NCBI GenBank assembly: GCA_020744425.1
Contig: JAGMUV010000011.1
Coordinates: forward strand, 1,302,001 to 1,366,000
Source of the DNA: Dactylonectria macrodidyma
Taxonomy: Eukaryota > Ascomycota > Sordariomycetes > Hypocreales > Nectriaceae
Direction: 5' to 3'
Length of the DNA: 64,000 bases
The position numbers and the translations under genes were made by a program. This document shows, in pieces, positions 34,999 to 45,365 of the stretch (the first letter of the stretch is position 1; every line of letters begins with the position of its first letter). The notes under the pieces were generated by a model. The model was not told the DNA's origin, did not search any database, and saw nothing but the letters and a program-made list of their open reading frames with translations.

Positions 34999-36026
34999 CT
35001 ACTTTCCCAGTTCCCCTTGTGCCTCCTTGGCCCTGCGCTCCTCGCGCTCACTGAATCGATCTCCGAACAAGTCAAAATGGGGTCTCATGACGATGGTATA
35101 CTTCACGAGCTCTTCCATGCAATCAACGAGGCGGTCGCGGTTTGAGCTGGCAAGCATACGGCTGCCCTCAGACTCAGATGTGAACTGCGTGTAGGCCTTT
35201 GGCACCGAGCTCTGGTTGGGAATGGCAAACATGCGCATCCACCGTCCGAGTATCCGAAGCGAGTTGGTAGTGTTGAAAGACTGTGATCCTCCGCTGACTT
35301 GGGCAATGGCCAGGGTTCTTCCTTGGGTAGGACGCACTGAGCCGGAAGATAATGGGATCCAGTCAATCTGCTGCTTGAAGATGCCCGTCTGCGATGTCGA
35401 TTAGGTTCATATTTCTATACACATTTAATCACAGTTGAGGGGGCTTGCCAAGTTCCCATGCTGCTCAGGGCTGACCCATACATGCCCGTCGCTCCATTTG
35501 CTCAATTCCCGCAGTTCTTGTACTTTGGGGTGGCAGTGTTGGACGTCGTCCTTCTGGGGCAGACCAGCAGGGTCGAAGACTCGTACATCACAGCCGAGGC
35601 GGAAAAGAATCCGCGCGGCTTCGTAGGCCAGCAGACGGGAATATGATCTGGGGGATGATGAGTAAGACTGGTAATATCCGAGTTAAAATGGATGGCAGGA
35701 GATCAAATGATGGCATCCGTCTTTGTCCATAGTACTCACCGACTTCTGAGACTACCGTACAGAACCAGAATGCGGAGACGATCGAGCCCTTTGTTCAGGA
35801 TCCCCGACTGCACCATCTTGATCGCCGTGCTCAGCTCTAATTCTGAGATCCAGTCATCAGCGGAAGGACTGCCGTTAAAAAGAAAAGGGCGATATTGCTC
35901 TCGGATTCCGACGTCATCTTCGCCGGAGTCAATGGCGAGGGACTGATAGCTGTGGGCGGGGTCGGCGGCAAGCTTAATTGCTGCCCTCCCAGCGTGGGAG
36001 TTATTCAAATCTCCGTGTCCGTTCAT
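34999..36026 (-). CDS. arsH: ArsH, NADPH-dependent FMN reductase
   Basis: Flavoprotein linked to arsenic resistance; in characterised members it oxidises trivalent organoarsenicals and reduces other acceptors. Exons 36026-35740, 35647-35449 and 35388-34999 give 291 aa. Key blocks are [20 protein letters not shown] (FMN phosphate loop, split by intron 1), [37 protein letters not shown] and [17 protein letters not shown]; the end is [15 protein letters not shown]. Intron 2 (35389-35448) seems to be GC-AG, donor GCAAGC. The start is chosen at [11 protein letters not shown] as in fungal relatives; the frame is open upstream to Met codons at 36161 and 36209, which could add a mitochondrial-type leader (RHTVRVRTFTS). 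It lies between arsM and the arsenate reductase gene. Confidence 0.93.
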
Positions 36027-36209
36027 GGCGAAGCCGAGGTTCTGGGTCTGCTTTTCTGAGATGCCTCCAGAGAAATATCGACGTTGAAGAAGCCCGTGGA
36101 GAGGCGCGCTTGCGTGGAGGTTGCTTGTGAAAGTGCGCACTCGGACGGTGTGACGAAAGCTCATTTTTGGAGTCGGCTTTCCAGGCCAGACACAACAGCG
36201 AGAGCCCAC

Positions 36210-36725
36210 ACAACGAACCGCGCTCTTTATGCACCGTCGCCTCCACTACGGAGAGTACTTTGGGCAGTGCAGGCAGAGCTTTTAAAGCCTCAAAAACCAA
36301 GCCAAGCTTGGCTAGGAACCATGCATTGGCCCACCCACCGTCGGTAGTGGCGAGTGAATCCATGCAGGTTGGCAGGGTCTAAGACTCTAGTATTCCATTC
36401 CCTCGCGAGAGAGCCGTCAGGATGGGCCTCATCTCAATAAAGATTGCGTCTCCATAGCTTCTTACAGCATCTCTCTCCCGGAATTGTTGATCCTTCACTA
36501 ACCCACTATCTCCTTTCATTTCTCCAGCATGACATGTTTAGGGACCCAGGTGCGATGACTGTGTTCTGGGGCAGCTATTCTTATTAGATTTAGTGCACTA
36601 CAAAGTCTTTGGTCTGGATGCTCATGCTGCCTATCTAGCAAGTCGCAACGTCTCCAGGAGTTCAAGCTACCGTGATTCATTGCTCCTTGGCCACCAAGAC
36701 TTGTTCATTCCAGATAAGGACTAAG
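36210..36725. other. Intergenic, arsH upstream / acr2 downstream
   Basis: About 515 bp between two minus-strand genes: promoter side of arsH and 3' end of the arsenate reductase gene. No gene or repeat seen. The arsenic-promoter words found elsewhere in the cluster are not present as exact copies. Confidence 0.5.
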
Positions 36726-37337
36726 TTACTTGCTATCCCAAACAGTCACGTCGTACCCATCCATCCACTCCACGAACTCGCCACCAGCTTTAGCCCAGCC
36801 GGCAATGCCTTCGAATAAAATTACGCTCTCGATATCGGTGTCGTCTCGCTCGTCGAGATGGTCCTTGAACCATCCAGCTGCCCGCGGGCCCCGGCCGCGA
36901 GAGGATGCTGGAGAGATTAGTATATCTCTTCATTACGTGGTGTGAGGTTTGGAAGCAACGAATCAAGACCTACAGCAGTACCAGATGACTTTCCGGACTC
37001 CCGCCGATTTGAACAGGCTGTACAGCGTCGGTATCGTCGGGTAGAGGCTTTGTGCGGGCAGATTGATGGATCCGCGAATGGTACCGCCCTGGAAGACAGA
37101 ATGGGTGAGTTGATGCTCAATTAATTGTTGTCTCAGAAAACACGGAAGGAAGGTAACAAATGCAAATACCTCGTGGTCTGTCCGGCGGAGATCGATGAGG
37201 ACATAATTCTTGCCAGCGATACTCTTGCAATCCTTCATCATCTCCAATGCTGCCTGGCGTGTCATGGCCGCGGGGGTCTTGTTGAGTGGAGGAGGGTAGG
37301 CGGCATGCCAGGGCGTGGCAGCATCAGTAGAGGCCAT
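36726..37337 (-). CDS. Arsenate reductase, Acr2/Cdc25-rhodanese type
   Basis: Cytosolic enzyme that reduces arsenate to arsenite with glutathione/glutaredoxin. Exons 37337-37170, 37088-36974 and 36907-36726 give 154 aa, the usual size of yeast Acr2p-like proteins. The rhodanese/Cdc25 fold shows YVLIDLRRTDHE (CH2A-like), GGTIRGSINLPAQSL and the active-site loop WYCSSSRGRGPRAAGWF. In that loop the Cys, five residues and Arg form the C-X5-R phosphate-type loop; it is interrupted by intron 2, directly after the Cys codon. The C-terminus is YDVTVWDSK. It is divergent from the ACR3 gene. Arsenate reduction followed by ACR3 export is the classic two-step pathway. A Cdc25-like phosphatase role is possible but the cluster argues for arsenate. 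Confidence 0.88.
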
Positions 37338-38033
37338 CTTGGATAGGCAGATGCAGTTGACGGGTTGGAATGTGAGATTTAGGTTTAGGCGAGGACGGGG
37401 GTGCGACCTTGGGAGAGATTTTATGATGTTCATCACTGGTACATATTTGAAGGGAGGAGGGAGGGTATTTCTGAATATGAGACCACCCGAGGGGCCGAAG
37501 GCAATGGGTAACCTCGCTCACACATACACATGGTCGGGGACTGTGTCATAGTCTAGGTAACAGGGTCAAAATGAGAGGGCGTTTCTTGGGAGCCTGTCAT
37601 GCCCCAGTCATGATTGGTCCATCAGTTTTGCAGGGCCTGAAGTCATGCGACCGCTTGTGACGTGTGCAACTGGGCTGCCCCCACCCCACTAAGCAAATTA
37701 ATTCCACCACCAGGGAGCCTGTCATGCCCTGGAGGTGATTGGTCCATCAGCTTTGCAGACCAGCAGCGCCCATTGCGATTCCTACCTACCTACAGACAGA
37801 TTACTCCGTGCGTACGGAGTAGTAACTTAGATTGCTGCAAGATTTTGAGCGCAAGCAAGAGGGACTGCGGTGATTCACGTATAAAATTATTCTCTCCTCT
37901 CAACAATACAGGCCCAGCACTCATCTATCTGCATTGCTGGACTCGAAGCCACTCACAACTACACCACGCACCACGCACCACGCACCACGCATCGCTTCAA
38001 ACCTACCACGCAAGACGAACGTCCGCCTACAAC
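37338..38033. promoter_or_regulatory. Divergent promoter acr2/ACR3 with 46-bp direct repeat
   Basis: 696 bp between the two starts. Two near-identical 46-bp copies in direct orientation lie at 37588-37633 and 37713-37758; both begin GGGAGCCTGTCATGCCC and end GATTGGTCCATCAGyTTTGCAG. They differ mainly in a 5-bp centre and include an inverted CCAAT box (ATTGG). The ACR3 leader contains a short tandem of ACCACGC at about 37962-37990. No gene seen. Confidence 0.65.
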
Positions 38034-39402
38034 ATGACACTGGAGAAGAGCAAAGGGTTGAGCAGCCACGATCCGAAGCCTGCCCAGCCTTGCACAACCC
38101 CGGGCAATGGAGGCACTGGACAGTTACAGTCTGACCAAGATCCCGAGGCCGCGCCTGCGAACACGAGCCCCGATGAGCAGCCGAAGCAACAGCTGTCTGC
38201 CTTCAAAGGACTCGGTCTTCTGGATCGCTACCTAGCCCTGTGGATTTTCCTGGCAATGGCCATTGGCATCATCTTGGGCAACTTTGTTCCCGAGACGGGG
38301 CCAGCCTTGCAGAAGGGCAAGTTTGTGGGCGTTTCCGTGCCGATTGGTATGTCCTTCTCAGACTTGAACTCCTGGTACCTGAAGCTGACAGAGTTCAAAA
38401 AGCTGTTGGCTTGCTCGTCATGATGTATCCCATCCTTTGCAAAGTACGATACGAATCGCTGCACGAGCTCTTTTCGCACAGCGAGATGTGGAAGCAGATC
38501 TGCTTCAGCATTTTCGTCAATTGGATCCTTGCTCCCTTCCTCATGGTGAATCCCGTCACCCGGTACGCCTCCTTTCGCAGACGGCATACTGACGTTTCTC
38601 CTAGCTTGCCCTGGCATGGGCTTTTCTCCCTGACAAGCCCGAGCTTCGCACCGGTCTTATTCTCGTGGGCTTGGGGAGATGCATTGCCATGGTTCGTTTA
38701 CCTGTCGCCTGAAGATATTTATAGACAATACTAACACCTTGCCTTCAGGTCCTCATTTGGAACGGTCTTGCTGGCGGCAGCGACGAATACTGCGCCATCC
38801 TCGTCGCTATCAACTCAATACTCCAGATGGTCCTCTTCGCCCCCTTGGCCATCTTCTTCATCCGCATCATCAGTCACGAATCGGGTACGATCGATATATC
38901 CTACAGTGTCGTTGCAACCAGCGTGGCTGTGTTCCTTGGCATCCCGCTTGGTGCAGCTATTATTACGCGATTTGTTCTTCGTAAAGTCGCTGGACCCGAT
39001 TGGTATCAGCACACATTTCTCAAATTCCTTGCGCCTTGGTCCCTTATCGGCCTACTCTACACCATCCTCGTCCTATTCGCATCCCAGGGCAGACAAGTCG
39101 TTCATCAGATTGTGTCGGTCATCCGGGTAGCCGCGCCACTGATTGTGTATTTCGTGCTCATCTTCTTTGCTACGTTGTGGATCAGCAGACTGCTCGGCTT
39201 CCGGTTCCCAATGGTCGTGACCCAAAGCTTCACGGCCGCAAGCAACAACTTCGAGTTAGCTATCGCAGTGGCAGTAGCGACTTTTGGTCCCAACAGCGAT
39301 CAGGCCCTGGCATCTACCGTTGGCCCGCTTATCGAGGTGCCGGTCTTGGTAGGCTTGGTGTATGCTGTTCGCTGGATGGCCAACAGATGGGGTTGGAAGT
39401 AA
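38034..39402 (+). CDS. ACR3: ACR3 arsenite efflux transporter
   Basis: Plasma-membrane arsenite/proton antiporter of the BART superfamily, 10 TM. Exons 38034-38346, 38403-38545, 38605-38691 and 38749-39402 give 398 aa. A hydrophilic N-terminus of about 60 residues precedes LLDRYLALWIFLAMAIGII. Family landmarks: PIAVGLLVMMYPILCKV, GLGRCIAMVLIWNGLAGG (the conserved TM4 Cys essential in Acr3) and EYCAILVAINSILQ; later TQSFTAASNNFELAIAVAVA with the conserved Glu of TM9, and a C-terminal GPLIEVPVLVGLVYAVRW. All introns join in frame. It is divergent from the arsenate reductase gene and is the effector end of the arsenic cluster. The family is certain. Confidence 0.95.
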
Positions 39403-39750
39403 AATAGTGAGCGAAACGGACTGGCCTGCAATGGCAACAAGATCTCGGATGTCAGCAGCAAGCTGCAACCCTAGGGGTAAGTAAATAATAACTCGGTTGT
39501 AATTTCTGTAAAATAACAAGCTGTTGTCTCTGCGACGTCGGAAACCAAGATTTGGTGTCATAACAGGCATTCTTGAGAGCCCATCGGAGTGCCGATTAGT
39601 ACCCGATAGCAAGTACTTAGCTAGTGAACAGAGCCTGTTCGACTTGCATATGCGTGTCCGCAGCGATTGGTCGGGAAAGAGTGGCTACGTCGTAGCTCTG
39701 CCTGGTTGTGACCTCTTGGTCTCCCTAGGTCATAATACAGTAGTTCAGAT
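39403..39750. other. Intergenic
   Basis: 348 bp downstream of ACR3; one open frame at 39524-39754 has no recognisable motif. Nothing else seen. Confidence 0.5.
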
Positions 39751-40150
39751 TTAGGTGGCAGTTTCAACGGAGTTGACGTCAACTCCGCAGCTCAGCTGTC
39801 TCGGTCTGATGTACCGATACTCAAACCATCCCCCAGGCTTAAGACAGTGGAGTATCTCATTGGCCATCATACCCGTATTTTCCATCCATGAAAGTTGCCT
39901 TGCATGAATAAAATCGAATGTGTTCTTCTTGTATGACCAAGCGCCATCAATGCCGTCAAACTCTGGCACGATATTGGGAGGTAGGAGATCGGGGAATATA
40001 TCGAGTCGTCGATCAACAACCGTAACGACTGCGGAGGGGTGTTTCTCGGCGACGTCTCTAAAGAGATTGAGTTACATCAATAAATCTTAGGGGAGCCGTA
40101 CATTGCCCAGATGCCAGGTCGTCGCCGGATCGAACGGCACTGATGGTGGT
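39751..40150 (-). pseudogene. Relic of an LaeA-like SAM methyltransferase
   Basis: A splice of intron 40059-40102 or so joins IWAI to DVAEKHPSAVVTVVDRRLD, followed by TFDFIHARQLSWMEN and LHCLKPGGWFEYRYI. These are the motif I end, motif II and post-motif blocks of fungal LaeA/UMTA-type methyltransferases. The usual GTGTG glycine loop before IWAI is degenerate (it reads RRPGIWAI), no N-terminal half is present, and the frame ends at 39751 well short of the normal C-terminus. I read this as a truncated remnant of about 110 codons. A complete relative is at 57052-58628. Confidence 0.65.
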
Positions 40151-40199
40151 GTCTGCACTCCGTTAATCCGAAGAAAAAGTCTCGCCCACATTGGCCAAC

Positions 40200-40626
40200 G
40201 ACCTATGTGAAGCCGCCCCCGCATGTATGCCAACCAACATGACGCCTCACACCACAACTGTCATTTGTCTGTCTACAGGTTCCTTCCTTCTCTAACAGCT
40301 AACCTAGGCAGTGCCGCAAGCCCATATCAGGCATGGAATGCGGTAGCTGAATCTCAACTCTAGAAGCTCGGCCACTTCTGCTTCATGGCACCGACCGGTA
40401 ATCTAACAACTAGCCTCTTTTACAGATGGTATAGTGGCGCTTCTATGGCTGTTGGTCATGCTGCTAGACTACTCCGAGCGAAGCCCTAAAAGCGGCTATG
40501 CATACTGACTAAGATCTCACTTAATTTTCGTCTCAGGATATCATTACATAAAGCAACGCAGCAAGCTGTGAAATTTATAGACTCACTCCCGCATTTTCCA
40601 TAAATTGTCTACCATTTTATTGTTAA
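40200..40626. other. Intergenic
   Basis: About 430 bp between the methyltransferase relic and the 3' end of TF3. The right part is AT-rich. No gene or repeat seen. Confidence 0.5.
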
Positions 40627-42870
40627 TTATGTTAATCTCTGTAAGATCTCGAGATCTCGAGCGACAGCAGGCGAAAAAGGAGCGGCATCTCTTGCAATTC
40701 GTTCCTGAGCCAGTCGGATAACTTCCCAATCATCCGGTAACGCAGTACAGTAGGGTTCCCTTGCCCTGGACAGGAACGCGACTTGGACGGCGAAAGCAAA
40801 GAAGCTAACCAAATTTGTCAACGGTCGATTCGTTTGGGGATATTGGAAAGACGTACCTTCGACAGGAGTTAATGGGATGTAGAAGTAACGCCATCGGCTC
40901 ATGTAGGATTCCGCTGTGGCGAACGGAGAGAACAGCCGAGTCCAGTGCAACGCGGGCGCCGAGTTTGTCAGGCTCGCTTAATGGCGACGCCGGATCGTGG
41001 TGAAGAGTTCGGTATACAAACGGCCTGTGGATGATGAATTTGGCCGCAAAGTAACGAGCCATCAGGTTACCTTTCAACCTGTCATGTGTGTCGCGTGGCC
41101 GGTAGGGCTCTGGGTTGTAGTTGCCCTGATGAGACACAGGATAGGACGGAAATTGAAGTGTGGCAGGCAAACACGCTCTCCACTCTTCGACTTGGCGATC
41201 CAACTCCGATATGACCGACTGTGAGGTATGCAGAAGCTTGTCAGGCTCAAATACCGATGGTGAGCCAATGTGGCTTGAGTGGTCATCGTCTTGCTCTAAT
41301 TTTCTCATTAGCGAAGAACATCCTTTCATGATTAAACATACTCCTGTTGAAAAGATGGAAATGTATCCTGTTAAGGAGTCTCCTCATCGCAATATGTGCC
41401 AGGAAGAAAAACTGGTATTCTTGGTGGATGTCTTGGCTCGATTCCGGGACGAGAGGAAGCGGGACTGAGCTTGCGTACACACCCAGCCCGCTAGGTGGAA
41501 AGTCAAATTCCGCAAGAAGTTGACTGTATCAACGGTTAACCATTGCTCATATCAGGGACACCTCAGATTACCTCTCGTGAAGATATGCGACCCAATAAAG
41601 TTGGCATTGGTGCGCGTCCAGCGCAGTATGTCTTGATAGCTTAGTTGGGGGACTCATTCCGTGACAACGAGAAACTCACAAAGGCAGAAGGATCAAAATA
41701 GTGCAGCAGGCACGGTGGATGACCTTCCAACAGTCGTAGATCCTGAGCTTAGAAGCATAAAACACACTACAACACGATTAGCATGAGATAAACAAGTCTC
41801 CAGAGTGATCTCACCCCATCAAGAGCAAGCATTGAACGCTAGTCCAATCAGCGGCCTCGACTGTCTCAAATACCTCACATGCGAGGTTAAATAGACCGAG
41901 GCCGACGTAGGTCTGGTCATCTTCGCTACCGGCTTGCGCCCATTCCTTGCTCCCTGTGTGATACGCCGCCACAGCTCCGAGGGAAAGCACAAGCAGAGAA
42001 AGCGCGCTGTCGATTCCGTGACGAAATTCATTTTTCAAGGCTGCGGCCAGGTGATGACCGTGGAAGGTTGCCTCATCCACTAACAGATAGGGAGGGTGAA
42101 AGTGCGAGAAATACAGTTGTGTGAGCTGTCGTAGCTGATGCAAAGAAAGGTGAGAAATCCAGCCGTCATCGCCTTGGTGGTTTATGAATGCTGGAGGTAT
42201 CGTGGTTTTCGGTAACCTCGGTTGTTTAATCTCCAATTGCACAGGATAATTGAGCTCATGTTCGCTCAATTTCAGCATGGAGCAGGGCCACAACAACAGA
42301 TGCTGGGGCGCTGTAGAGTGCCTTTCGGAAAGGCTCAATTCTCCTGGGTGCTGTGGAAACTCGGTATTTGACGGCACAAAATATGTCTGCATTGGAATGC
42401 TTGGACTTCTCATGTTGATTGGAAAATAGTCCGCGTCCTCACGATGAGGCTGCACACTTGTGACGAACTGGTTGGTGGCCTCGGCAGTTCTACCAGAGCC
42501 TTGGGTTTCCGGTATTCTCTCGGTCAAGGTATCAATCTTTCGCTCCATTCGGTTCAGGGCGGCTGTCAATTCAATGACGGAGAGATTCTTCCTAGGATTT
42601 CATCAGCAATTGCAGTAGGTTTCAAATTCAACCAAAATATACTTGGATATGACAGTCTCTGCATATGAGCATGACAGCTGAAGGCGCGCACAGCGGCCAC
42701 AAGACGGTTTCGACTCATCACATTTTGTCTTACGTTGCCGACAAGCATCACAAGCCTTGAACAAGGTCAGTCAAATGCATTCTCATCCAGGAACAGATGG
42801 AACACACGTTGAGAGCCAGACGGCGTGTGGAATTGCTGAGTGAATGGGTCCGAGACTGTTCTGGCTCCAT
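40627..42870 (-). CDS. Zn2Cys6 transcription factor TF3, start codon abutting a transposon
   Basis: Nuclear regulator. A 63-bp first exon (42870-42808, MEPEQSRTHSLSNSTRRLAL) splices over intron 42807-42758 to the zinc cluster ACDACRQRKTKC ... CGRCARLQLSCSY. An in-frame stop just before the cluster makes this first exon necessary. Then come a short coiled coil (ALNRMERKIDTLTERI) and the middle domain: WISHLSLHQLRQLTQLYFSH, FHPPYLLVDEATF, SALSLLVLSLGAVAAY and, after further introns, FAAKFIIHRPFVYRTL and LLLHPINSCRSFFAFAVQ. It ends EILQRLT at 40627. At least four introns; the ones checked keep frame. The left end of a 2.49-kb transposon lies one base beyond the ATG, so the original promoter is now 2.5 kb away (see findings). 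Coding sequence looks intact. Confidence 0.82.
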
Positions 42871-42871
42871 A

Positions 42872-42907
42872 TTACCGTATCAACTCGGTAAACTCGGGCA
42901 AGAAGCG
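42872..42907 (+). repeat. Left terminal inverted repeat of the transposon
   Basis: It matches the reverse complement of 45329-45364 at 35 of 36 positions and ends AAACTCGGGCAAGAAGCG. It lies directly next to the start codon of TF3. Confidence 0.88.
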
Positions 42908-42968
42908 TGAGACTAAGGGGTTTGGTGCCCCACCACAATGCAGATCTATTCCTCATACGATTTAGTAT

Positions 42969-44669
42969 GTGACCTTCATCTGCGGGGTAAGATATCAGAA
43001 AGCGGTTATGTCCCGCAACTTGCGTCTTCGCACACAACGCATTTTTGCATATTCTCAGTCAATTGAAGCTATTTTGAAGCCGTTTTTTCACATGATGACG
43101 CCCCTCAGGGAGATCGACCCAAATATCCAGCATTGGGATACTGTTCCTAAGCGCAAGAAGCGTGGTCCCAAGCAAACGCCACTCAAGGAGAGACAGTTCA
43201 AAGTTTCGAAGCCAGCCTCTCGTGTCCAGCGTTCCTATTCAAAAAGGAAGAAAGAAGAGGTTCTTATGTGGTTGATCCATCATAAGATCGACCGGAATGG
43301 TGTCATGTGCACCCCAACCTTACGGGATGCTTCAGATCACTTCAAAATCCCGAACCAAACTATCTCGGGCTGGAAGCTAGCTTTTGGTGAGTCTTTTGTG
43401 GAAGACCGAGTCCGTGGCTATGCCCCGAAGTGGCCTGCACTTGAAGGCGAGCTCTATAAGCAATTTCAAGCTCGTAGAGAGAAATCCAAGGTTGTGACGA
43501 CTTCGTGGTTCCGGGTCAAGTCACGGGCGTTATTCAAAGACTTATACCCGAGTTTGGCCGGCGCTTTCACCTTCTCCGTTGGGTGGTATCGCGGCTTTCT
43601 TCGGCGTCACAACATCGTAAAGCGCCGGATTACGAAGCAGTCAACCAGGCGCCCAGAGGACTATATCGCTATCGTGAATAGGTTCTTACGATTCATCAGG
43701 CGCGTCTCTTCTGTTGGAGCCCAATCTCGTGCCTTCACGATGATCCTACACTCTCCAAAACGCCGCTTTAGCAAACGCCTTATACTTAACCTTGACGAGA
43801 CCCCAATTCCGTTCGAGTTTCTTGACGGCGCAACGTGGGACCTACGCGGTGTGAGAACTGTGGCCGGCCATACTGACCGCAGCGGGTGGAATAAGAGGCA
43901 GGCAACTCTAGTGTTATATATCTTCGCAGATGGCATTCACAGACTTCATCCTAAGTTGATTTTCCATGGTATTCCTACCGAGGAAGGTGGTCAAATTTAC
44001 GAAAGAGAAGGTCATCTCTACCACCCCGACGTCACCGTGGCATTCAACAAAACTGCATATAATAACGAGGAACTTCTTTCACAATGGATTGAAGATGAAC
44101 TCTCGCCCTTAGCTACCGAGGATGACGAAGATACGCTCTTAGTAATGGACGCAGCCACGTTCCATAATACCAACGGGATTAAGAGAAAACTCAGAGAATG
44201 TAACATCACATTAGCACTTATCCCAGGGGGTTGTACAAGCCTTGTGCAACCTCTAGATACTGCAATCAACAAGCCGTTCAAGCAGTGGATAGAGGAGGAA
44301 ACTGATGCGTATGTGGAACGCAAAGAGAGAGAAGAAGGGCCTGACTTCAGGTGGTCTGTCAGCGATAAAAGGATCATGATAACACACGTTGTGGCCGCAG
44401 CTATCCAGCGGCTCAAAGAGAAGGCAGATATGGTCAAGAAGGCGTTCCTAAACTGCGGGATTAGTGTGCGGCCAGACGGCCTCGAAGACAGCTTCATTAA
44501 GATCAAGGATATCCCGAGTGAAGCTATCAACTTCACAGGGTGGGAACAGGCAGAGGAAATCCTCATTAACTTAGAGGATGAGGTGGATGAGCTGTTGGAT
44601 GAGGAAGAGATGTTTTCTATGGATGATGACGATCTGATAACAATGGCGAGTACCATGAGGACCGGGTGA
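42969..44669 (+). CDS. DDE transposase (pogo/Tigger-like)
   Basis: Cuts and rejoins the transposon ends. The frame is 566 codons from the first ATG; later ATGs at 43008 and 43095 are possible starts. The N-terminal half has a helix-turn-helix region (TLRDASDHFKIPNQTISGWK) and SVGWYRGFLRRHNIVKRRI, the usual CENP-B-like site. The DDE_1 catalytic residues are visible: first Asp in LILNLDETPIPFE, second in LLVMDAATFHNT and third in SLVQPLDTAINKPFKQW. The frame ends TMASTMRTG. Immediately after, in another frame (about 44650-44806), a SAP-like DNA-binding motif reads VRDLQRQLKERGLKVSGKKA. It is probably a C-terminal domain separated by a frameshift. The element may therefore be slightly damaged, but the catalytic core is intact. 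Confidence 0.88.
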   Translation: MTFICGVRYQKAVMSRNLRLRTQRIFAYSQSIEAILKPFFHMMTPLREIDPNIQHWDTVPKRKKRGPKQTPLKERQFKVSKPASRVQRSYSKRKKEEVLMWLIHHKIDRNGVMCTPTLRDASDHFKIPNQTISGWKLAFGESFVEDRVRGYAPKWPALEGELYKQFQARREKSKVVTTSWFRVKSRALFKDLYPSLAGAFTFSVGWYRGFLRRHNIVKRRITKQSTRRPEDYIAIVNRFLRFIRRVSSVGAQSRAFTMILHSPKRRFSKRLILNLDETPIPFEFLDGATWDLRGVRTVAGHTDRSGWNKRQATLVLYIFADGIHRLHPKLIFHGIPTEEGGQIYEREGHLYHPDVTVAFNKTAYNNEELLSQWIEDELSPLATEDDEDTLLVMDAATFHNTNGIKRKLRECNITLALIPGGCTSLVQPLDTAINKPFKQWIEEETDAYVERKEREEGPDFRWSVSDKRIMITHVVAAAIQRLKEKADMVKKAFLNCGISVRPDGLEDSFIKIKDIPSEAINFTGWEQAEEILINLEDEVDELLDEEEMFSMDDDDLITMASTMRTG

Positions 44670-45328
44670 GGGATCTTCAAAGACAACTAAAGGAAAGAGG
44701 TCTCAAAGTCTCAGGGAAGAAAGCTGAGCTAGTTCGACGGCTGCAGCAAGATGACTCACAGAGATCTCAACTATCAGAAGTCAAGGAGACTATCTATTGC
44801 GCCTAGGATGATCAGTATCATCAGAAGATATCATGACCTAGTCATCTTGCCAAAAGAACACAATCCCCTCCCGCCATTCCCTCTCAATGCCAAGACGCCA
44901 GTCCATCTTCCTCCACCTATTCCCATAGCTCTCAGGGCGGCAAAACACCACTTTCCCGACCTGCATGACATCTTCAACTAAAGGTCTACTAGCCTCTCTA
45001 ACCCAGCCATGATGAGACCCATCTTTTGTAAGGGAAATGCCGGTATTTACATCGGGGGTCGAGGGAAGTCGGTATTAGAGGGTGTAGATTCGTCCAAGTT
45101 CGAAGCACGCCGCGGTCTCGAAGTCGTCTGTGACATCTGATTGGTTAGCACATAGCCTCAATGTGATCACAACACCAAAAAACACACATATAACATCTAG
45201 GAAGCCGGCCGCAGTCATCTTCGGCGACAGATGTGGCCATGGGGGGCCTTTGGGTCTGTTGTGTGGAAGTTAGAACTGGCTGCCGGCTAAATTTCGCGGG
45301 TGGGCCGATCTGCAGCCCGTGTGGGGCG

Positions 45329-45364
45329 CGCTTCTTGCCCGAGTTTACTGAGTTGATACGGTAA
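45329..45364 (-). repeat. Right terminal inverted repeat of the transposon
   Basis: Reverse complement of the left repeat with one G/A difference. It is followed by one extra T and then the TA target duplication at 45366-45367. Confidence 0.88.
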
Positions 45365-45365
45365 T

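Larger units (their letters stand above)
42872..45365 (+). mobile_element. Pogo/Fot1-like DNA transposon with 36-bp TIRs
   Basis: A class II element of about 2,494 bp. The left terminal inverted repeat is 42872-42907 and the right one 45329-45364, with one mismatch in 36 positions; both start TTACCGTATCAACTC. TA dinucleotides at 42870-42871 and 45366-45367 fit the TA target duplication of Tc1/mariner-pogo elements (the right end has one extra A). It encodes a DDE transposase on the plus strand. The near-identical TIRs and open transposase frame suggest recent insertion. Confidence 0.88.

Noticed and set aside
44018..44686. 222-codon Ser-rich open frame on the minus strand
   Set aside because: Antisense of the acidic C-terminal part of the transposase.
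44751..44981. 76-codon frame after the transposase inside the element
   Set aside because: No motif and not in frame with the DDE or SAP parts; probably incidental.
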